Source of the DNA: Camelus bactrianus
Lineage: Eukaryota > Chordata > Mammalia > Artiodactyla > Camelidae
Length of the DNA: 64,000 nucleotides
Direction of reading: 5' to 3'
Assembly: GCF_048773025.1 (NCBI RefSeq)
Contig: NC_133557.1
Location: 8,200,001-8,264,000, forward strand
Position numbers and translations under genes: made by a program. The notes under the pieces are model-generated. The model worked only from the letters and a program-made list of their open reading frames with translations, had not been told where the DNA came from and searched no databases. The number at the start of each line of letters is the position of its first letter. Within the stretch, counting starts at the first letter, position 1. This document shows positions 1-7,800 of this stretch, piece after piece.

Positions 1-3000
1 GGCGCTGGTCGCCGCCCCGAACCCCGGGGCATGGAGGAGCCTGTGTACCTCGGCCGTGGCGCAAGCCGCCTCGCGCAGCCAGGTAAGCGCAAGTTGGGCT
101 CCAGTCTCGCCCACGCCCCTCACTCCTCCTTTTCTGGCCTCTACCCCGCCTCCCTGTCCCGTTCCCTCCCCCCAGCACCCCTGCCCCCGCCCCAGCTCTT
201 TCTCTGCTGGCTTCGCTCGCAGGCTGAGGACGTGAGGGTGGAGGGCGCCTTTCCCGTGACTATGCTGCCTGGAGACGGCGTGGGGCCTGAGCTGATGCAC
301 GCTGTCAAGGAGGTTTTCAAGGTGAGTGCCCTGGAGGAATCAGCCAGCAGGGACGATGGTGTGGGCTGCAAAGGGCTTAATTCGATCCTGACTCTGTGAT
401 TTTTGGCACCTGTCCCTGAAGGCTGCCTCTGTCCCAGTGGAGTTCCAGGAACATCACCTGAGCGAGGTGCAGAATATGGCATCTGAGGAGAAGCTGGAGC
501 AGGTGCTGAGCTCCATGAAGGAGAACAAAGTGGCCATAATTGGTATGTGTGCTACCTTGCTATCCCGAAAGAATTATTTAAAATCTAACGAATAAAAGTT
601 CATTAAGCTTTCCTCAGCTTGTTAATCCGTTAACTCTCCTTAGCTCCCACCACTGATTGGTGGCCATTTGTTCCTCTCCCTTGAGAACCCAGGAGTTGGG
701 AGATCATGTCTATGCAGGAAGGCCCCAAGAATTTGGAGTCTGTCATGGGACTACATTGTGAGCCATCAAGTCTTAATTGTGTTTCTAGAATGCCACTTCT
801 AGCTGCCTCTTTTCTTTTGTCTTTCTTTCTGCTTCCCTACTGTAATCGCCTCATTAGGTTTTTTTGGCTTTCACTTCTGCCCCTACAGTCCATTCTCTCC
901 GTCTCCTCTCTTGGAAAGACTGGCATGACTTTGCCAGGCCCAGCCTTAGTGCAGGAAAATAAGTTCTTTATGAGCTGACCCTCGGCCTTTCTGCCTTCAT
1001 TTTTACAACACTTGTTCTGTGTTTTGGTCCCACCAGACTGTGTTAGTTTCCAAATACATGTATTTTGATTTCTGCTTTTCCTTCTACTCACAGTGTTCTC
1101 CTTTTGGTGCCACCTGCCAGAACCTTCCTCCCTCCCTATGTTAGTTTCCTAGGGCTGCTGTAACAAATTGTCACAAACCTGGTGGCTTAAAATGGCAGAA
1201 ATTTTTTTCTCTCACAGTTCTGGAAGCCAGCATCTCAAAATTAAAGTGTTGGCAGAGCTCCCTCTGAAGATATGGGGAGAATCCTACCTTGCCTCTTCCA
1301 GCTGCTGGTGGTTCCTGGCAGCCGCTGGCATTCCTCGGTGTTTCTTGGCTTGTAGATGCATCACTTCAATCTCTGCCTCTGTCTTCTATGGTTTTCTCCA
1401 CTCTGTGTCTGTGTATCTGTTTCTCCTTTTCTTGTATAAGGACTTACCATTGGATTTAGGACCCACCCGGATCCAGTATGATTTCATCTCAAGATCTGTA
1501 TTATATCTGTGGACACTTATTTTCCCAAATGAGGTCACATTTACAGGTTCTGGGGGTTAGGCCATGAACATACCATTTTGGGGGTCACCATTCAACCTAG
1601 TACACTCACTTAACCTAAGTTCTGGCTGAAGTACCAGCTGTTCTATGATACTGCCTGATGTTACCAGAGGGAATTTCTTCTCTGTGCTCCTAGGCATGTT
1701 GTTAATACCTTTCACATGTATTTATCATGTCTTTCATATTAACTGTCTTCCCCAAAGCATTGTTTGCCCCTTGAGGACAGGAGTTGTGTGTTGTGTTTTT
1801 TGATCGCTATCCCTAGTGCCTGACAGATGGTCGATACTCAGTGTTTGTTGGAAAGATGTCAAATAGTAGACACAGAAACATCCAGAAGGGTCACAGATCC
1901 CCGGCATTGTTTCTCAGCCTTGAACCCAGGCTCTTCGATAACACGAGAAATTTTTCCCCTTTTAGGTCATTTTAAAGTTTCAACATAGAAATATAGTAAC
2001 TAAAAATAAAACAGTGGACAAAATATTTCTCACTCTGAGTATATTATTCTCCTTTCCCCCTTGTCTCCAGAGGCACTTAAGAGCCACTTGTTTGGGAGTG
2101 GGAGATGGGAGTCTGGGTTGCATTATGTCACTGAGGGGATTGGCTGCCAGTCTGGGTTCCCTTGGGCTTGGCCTGTGACTGACAGCTCTCCCCCGTGATT
2201 CTGTTTATGCAGGAAAGATCCATACCCCAATGGAGTATAAGGGGGAACTAGCTTCCTATGATATGCGGCTGAGGTAGGTGGTGGAGGGCCCGTGGTCAGT
2301 GGGGGTACTGGGGCCCCAGGCACAGTGCTCATGACTCTGCCCCACCCCCAGGCGTAAGTTGGACTTGTTTGCCAACGTAGTCCACGTGAAGTCACTTCCT
2401 GGGTACAAGACTCGACACAACAATCTAGATTTGGTGATCATTCGAGAGCAGACAGAAGGGGAGTACAGCTCTCTGGAACACGAGGTGAGGGCAGGGGTGA
2501 AGGTGGGACAGAGGCAGAGCTCCTTTGTGCCTCCTTTCCAGTGTCACCCAGTTGCTTCTCTCTTACACAGAGTGCGAGGGGCGTGATTGAGTGCTTGAAG
2601 ATTGTTACTCGAACCAAATCTCAGCGGATAGCGAAGTTCGCCTTTGACTATGCCACTAAGAAGGGGCGGGGCAAGGTCACAGCTGTCCACAAGGCCAATA
2701 TCATGTGAGGGATGTGATTTGTGTGGGGTGGGTTCCTGGGAAGGTAGCCCCTGCACTTTCTTGGCTGAGTCTGTTCCCTTTGGCTCATGGACAGGAAACT
2801 TGGGGATGGGTTGTTCCTGCAGTGCTGTGAGGAAGTTGCTGAACTCTACCCCAAGATTAAGTTCGAGACAATGATCATAGACAACTGCTGCATGCAGGTG
2901 AGGCCTCCCGTCTCTGTTCTCAGTGCTGAGTGAGGGCAGCGAGTGGGGTTTAACTTCTGTACTCTGTGCCCACCATTTTGCCCCCCTCCCCACCAGCTGG

Positions 3001-4411
3001 TGCAGAATCCTTACCAATTTGATGTGTTGGTGATGCCCAATCTCTATGGGAACATTATTGACAATCTGGCAGCCGGCCTGGTTGGGGGAGCTGGTGTGGT
3101 CCCTGGGGAGAGCTACAGTGCAGAGTATGCAGTCTTTGAGATGGTGAGTGAGGTCACCTCTGCCCTCTGTGTGCCCTTCTTCTGAACTCAGGTCCCCCTG
3201 ATAGCTCTCCCCCAGTGTGTCCCCTTCCTCTGTGATCCTGGCCTGCTCCTGTCCCCAGCCCTTGCATCTTCCCAGTGCCTCTGACCTAACCTTTCTTCTA
3301 ATGCCCTTTCCTGACTGCAGTCTCTGCAGAATGTCTGCTCCCAGTGACTCTGGGCTGCTCCTCTCTCCACAGGGCGCCCGGCATCCATTTGCCCAGGCGG
3401 TGGGCAGGAATATAGCCAACCCCACAGCCATGCTGCTGTCAGCTTCCAACATGCTGCGGCACCTTAAGTAGGTCCTGGTGGGTGGGAGGCTTCTGGGTGT
3501 TGTCCCAGGGAGCACAGGTTGGGAAATTGGGGACGACGGAGCAGGGATTCTCAGTTTCTTTCTGTGCACATTGACAGTCTCGAGCATCACTCCAACATGA
3601 TTGCAGACGCGGTGAAGAAGGTGATCAAAGTTGGCAAGGTGAGTTTAGAAAGGCTGTGGGGTTTAGGGTCTCAGCACTACTTTCTGGGGAACCTGAGTTG
3701 GGGCCTCTTTTCCCTCCGGGTCCCCAGAGCATCTGCTCTCTGATCTTGCCCCGTTCTTATCAGGGCTGTTCATTTCCCTTCTCTTGGCTGTTTCATCCTC
3801 TTGGTTCTCCTCTGCCTCCTGGTTCCCACCTGCTATTTTCTCTTTCCTGCTCCATCCATTGGCTCTTTCATTGGCCGTCTTAATGCAGAACTTGCAGCTT
3901 TTCCTCTGGGGGGATGTTGGAGCAGAGGGAGAACAGTTGGCAGGATGAGGCACCAGTGTCACTTTCTCCACACCTGGAAGCCCATTCTCATCTGCCATTT
4001 CCCTGCCATCTTTGCTCCTACCTGGTCTTGTTTCCTCCTCGGCATCCTCCTCCCGGCTCTGATCTGCGTCTCCCATCTCACTCATGCTCGGCCTCCCACC
4101 TCACCCAGGCCGCAGTGGGGCTCACTAGTGGCTCTGGCCCTCAGAAGACAGGAGTGGACTGGTCTGCTTTTCTAAACCTGGCCGCTTCCTTGCGTCTCTG
4201 CTGCATTGCTTCTTTCTGGCCTTGTCTTCCCTCTTTGGATTCCATTTCCATCACACTGCCCTGCCTCCGCCTTCATGGGCTCTCTTCTCTTCTCCCCCAC
4301 GGCTGTTGCCGGTGGTGGCTGTAGGTACGGACTCGAGACATGGGCGGCTACAGCACCACAACCGACTTCATCAAGTCTGTCATCGGCCACCTGCACCCCT
4401 ATGGGGGCTAG
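1..4411 (+). CDS. IDH3B: IDH3B, NAD-dependent isocitrate dehydrogenase beta subunit (5' end cut by window)
   Basis: Beta subunit of the mitochondrial-matrix IDH3 complex, which oxidises isocitrate to 2-oxoglutarate in the TCA cycle; beta is a structural/regulatory partner of the catalytic alpha subunit. Coding exons read as 1-82 (partial, reading frame from base 2), 223-321, 422-542, 2213-2273, 2352-2484, 2571-2704, 2795-2897, 2997-3143, 3373-3467, 3578-3638 and 4325-4411, all with GT..AG introns and consistent phase. The first exon encodes the tail of the mitochondrial targeting peptide ([11 protein letters not shown]), followed by the isopropylmalate/isocitrate dehydrogenase fold: [56 protein letters not shown]. 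It gives 373 residues here; adding the roughly 12 missing N-terminal codons makes 385, the human length. Exon 8/9 reads FEMGARH where I recall human FETGARH. No break was seen. Identity is secure. Confidence 0.97.
1139..1604 (-). repeat. MLT1-type (ERVL-MaLR) solo LTR fossil in IDH3B intron 3
   Basis: Reads in reverse as a mammalian MaLR LTR: terminal TAGGGCTGCTGTAACAAAT, GGTGGCTTAAAA, CACAGTTCTGGAAGCC, and at the other end GGTCACATTTACAGG and GGGGGTTAGGCC. About full LTR length, clearly old and broken; no internal part adjoins it. Confidence 0.75.
4325..4411 (+). CDS. IDH3B: IDH3B alternative terminal coding exon A
   Basis: Acceptor TAG at 4322-4324, then [15 protein letters not shown] continuing to IGHLHPYGG and a TAG stop at 4409-4411. 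It follows the exon ending GKVIKVGK-type coding at 3638. No AATAAA lies between this stop and the next exon, so a transcript ending here must run on, or splice on, to the poly(A) signal at 4734. It is closely similar to the exon at 4623-4703, so the two look like duplicated alternative ends. Confidence 0.9.
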   Translation, partial: VRTRDMGGYSTTTDFIKSVIGHLHPYGG

Positions 4412-4622
4412 AGTCCTTTATTCCCTCCAACCTCACAAGGACCACACCACACCTCCCTTCAGTACAGTGGACCAGAGAAGAGCCCTTAAACCTCTAGACC
4501 ATAATCACCTTATGGGCAGAGCCTAGGTTGTCTGGGGCTGGCTTCCTTAGGGGACTGTTAGGTGGTGGTGGGGTTAGGGGTGGGGCTCAGGCCACAGGGA
4601 TGATTGCAATTCTCCCCTACAG

Positions 4623-4703
4623 GTTCGAACTTCTGACATGGGTGGCTATGCCACCTGCCAGGACTTCACTGAGGCTGTTATTGGCGCCCTGTCCTACCCA
4701 TAG
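4623..4703 (+). CDS. IDH3B: IDH3B alternative terminal coding exon B
   Basis: Acceptor CAG at 4620-4622, then VRTSDMGGYATCQDFTEAVI ending GALSYP and TAG at 4701-4703. It is in the same phase as exon A, so splicing from 3638 straight to 4623 gives a second C-terminus. Two IDH3B C-terminal isoforms are known in mammals; both are intact here. Confidence 0.88.
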   Translation, partial: VRTSDMGGYATCQDFTEAVIGALSYP

Positions 4704-4733
4704 GCCCCACCCACACCCATGTAAGGTGTTTTC

Positions 4734-4739
4734 AATAAA
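4734..4739 (+). promoter_or_regulatory. IDH3B: IDH3B poly(A) signal
   Basis: AATAAA 31 bases after the exon B stop, followed by the GT-rich stretch TATGTCAACTGTG. It is the only AATAAA between the IDH3B stops and the NOP56 3' end. Confidence 0.85.
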
Positions 4740-4773
4740 ACATGGTATGTCAACTGTGAACTCTGAACTTGTT

Positions 4774-4779
4774 TTTATT
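4774..4779 (-). promoter_or_regulatory. NOP56: NOP56 poly(A) signal
   Basis: AATAAA on the minus strand, 52 bases past the NOP56 stop at 4831-4833. It faces the IDH3B signal at 4734-4739, so the two 3' ends meet or overlap. Confidence 0.85.
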
Positions 4780-4830
4780 TACTGGGATATAGGGGGTGGG
4801 CTGGGAAATATTATGCAGGAAATGTCCATC

Positions 4831-7800
4831 CTAGTCTTGCTGGGATAGCTTCCGGAGCTTTTTCTTTTTCTTGGAGCCACTGTTCTTGGCAACAGCGGGC
4901 TCCTCAGGTCCACTGCTGAGTGTCTCCTCCTTGGACAATTTCCTCTTTTTCTTGGGGACACTCTTATTTCCTGATTCTTCAAGGTCACTAACCGGTTCCT
5001 CTTTGGGGAAAGATTTCTTCCTCTTGGGAAGACTTACATTGCCAGCTGTCTCTTCAAGATCACTACTAACCAGCTCCTCCTTGGAAAAAGATTTCTTTTT
5101 CTTGGGTTTGGAGAAAGAGACAGATGGGTCTTCCATTCCATTTTCCTGAGGAACCTCCTGGGGCTTTTGTTTTTTCTTCTTTTTGGGTTTTTCACTTGTC
5201 TCCTGACGGGGGAAAGGGGAAAACGGGCATGGAGCAGTGTCATTCACTGTATGAACACCCCCCCCCCCGAAACTCCAGCTGGTAAGTAATCAGGGCAGAA
5301 AGACTGTGGAAGTGGTGTTAAAATTGCCCACTGTTTCTGGGATTTTTAATCGTATGGCTATAGCCCTGGAAGTTCACCTCAAAGTCCCCCCCGCCCCCCA
5401 CCGACTAACCTGGAGGGTGGAGAGAACACACAGTGACCTAAGCCCATCAAGTAGAAAACCCCGCCATGCAAGGTTCCAGAGGGGATCCCAAAACACTGGC
5501 AAATTGGGTACTGTGACAAGCCCAGGGAGAATGGTTCAATGGAGACCTCCCTGCCCTCATCACCATGAAATGTTACCACCTCTGGACACATCTGAGAACA
5601 AGCGGAGCAGGAATTTACACTACTCCTGGTTGAGGACTCCTGGGAGACAGCAGAGGACAGAACACACTCGCCCAAGAACAGTGTTGCTACAACCAGCTCC
5701 CTGGGCTCTTGAGTGAGCTCTCTCAGCACCTATATCCTTCGTATAGAATCAAGACATAGTTTCAGGTTTCAGGTCCTTACTTCAGTCCAAAAGCCTGCAC
5801 TCCAGACCATGACTTGAGGTGGCATATCCTTTGTTCTGCTGTTGAAAATCCTACACCTAGAATCTTGCCTACTGACCTCACACTCCTCCGGAGTACTACT
5901 GTTCTCTGAAGAAGCCAGGGCCATTGCAGCCAGCCGTTTCTTTTCCTTCTTCAAGCGTTTCTTCTCCTGTTTCTCCAACTTCCTAGTGATCTCAGCAGCC
6001 GCTTCCTCTGCCTGGCCAAAGAAAAGTGCTGAAAAGGCTCTCAAGAACCCTTGCTCTGGGGCCTCTCCTGGCTTTATTGGATCAGGCTCATTAAATCAGT
6101 TTTTTTGCCTCCACTCTACAAGGTCAGGCTAAGAGAGCTCATCACCTCCAACAGCCAGCATCGCTTCTCCCCCACCTAGCAAAGCTCAAACTCACCTGCA
6201 CCATCGCCTCCTTCATGACATCCAGATTCTTTCGTGGAATCTCTCCAGTCTCATAGAAGGACAGCCGCTCCTCGACTTGTTCTCGAAGCTTCTCCCCAAA
6301 TACACTGGTGGGCACCTCTGGATGTATGTATATGTGGGTAAACAAAGCCTGTCAGCCTGTAAAGTGACAAACTAGTCCCCACCCCCAGTATTCCCTCTAC
6401 CTTCAGCTTCACTCAGACCCAGAGTATCAACACTCACTAGGTGAACTGCTGTTGACGAAAAATATTGCCATCATTGTAGAAGCTGCTAAGGTAGTCAGCC
6501 TCCCCTCCCTCCAACCGCCAACTCCCTCAACCCATACCAGAGAAGCAATCAATTCGTGAGGCAATGCTGCATTTGTTTGCCAGGTATCGGGAGATGCGGC
6601 CTTTGTTCTTGGCAGCTGCTCGGCCAATGAAGGTAGAGTGGAAAATAAGTCCATATTTTGGGGTATTACCCCTTGTCTTCAGGGCTCTGGGAGAAGAATA
6701 TTCAGTGGAGACTTTTAAGATCAGAAATTTCAACCCTGTTAGCCAAGGCAGCTCCTCCCCTTCCTTTTCCCTCCAGTTTCCAGAGTGAGCCTTAGGCCAG
6801 GTTGGGTCTCTACCCCACCTCATGCCAACCCACAGCTCCCAGAGGCAGACGGAAGGCATCCAGTGTCGCTGACCTGGAAACTTGGTCCCTTTGCTGGGCC
6901 CAGGGAATCACTCAGACACCAGGACTGGCCATCACCCCCATAGCAGAGGCCTGTATAGGTCAGGGAGCCCTGGTCAGCCATCACCGTGATCCCCAAACAA
7001 GCAATGGGCACCAGAAGTGGCACCTGAGTGTGGGCAGGTGCCCTCACTGGTACCTGAACAGGGCCTTTTCAGCCCCAAGGATCTGCACTGTGGATGCTGG
7101 ATACTTGGCCAGGTTGGTGAGACTGCCAGCGTGAGCAATGAGACGTGCACCTACCTGGAGAAAGAGCCAAGGAATTAGAGGAACTGGAACTGCCAACCTA
7201 CCAACTGTGTAATCCTGCTTCACCTCCTCCCCATCAAGTACAACTGGGGAAGATACGATGGGTCAGCAAGTATAACAGTATGAATATGCACGGTAATTCC
7301 TTAATCCCCCATTTTCGTGTTCCCCGTGACGCACCGCTTCCCCAATTAGGGCCGACAGGCTGGGGGCTACTTGGCTCATCTTGGATCGCAGATAAGTGTG
7401 TAGGCTTTGGCGGTACTCTGACAAAGACACCACACGACTGGAGAAGCTCTCGATGTTTATCAAGTCAATGGCTGATATGTCCATGCCTAAGGGACACCAA
7501 GTGTGAATGCAGGAGCCAGGTATTCAGAGCCCCGTACCTTATTTTGGCTGCCAGGCTCTGTACTGACCCATGGAGGACCTCGAGGCATCCAGAATAGCCT
7601 TAGCCTTGGCCCCATCCATTGTCAGCTCCTCCAGCTTCTCCAGCTTTTCTTCATTCAGCTCCCTTCGGTTTCCAATGAACTGAGCAAGGCGGCAGTATGT
7701 GGCATTGTCATTGATGATCTTCACCAGCTCGGGAAAATGATACCCATACCACTCCCTGCAACGAGCCACAATCACTCCCTGGCCCAGCTGCCATGTCTCA

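Noticed and set aside
2544-3590. Open frame of 348 codons on the minus strand
   Set aside because: It lies wholly antisense to IDH3B exons and introns 6-10, contains no known domain, and follows from GC-rich coding on the other strand.
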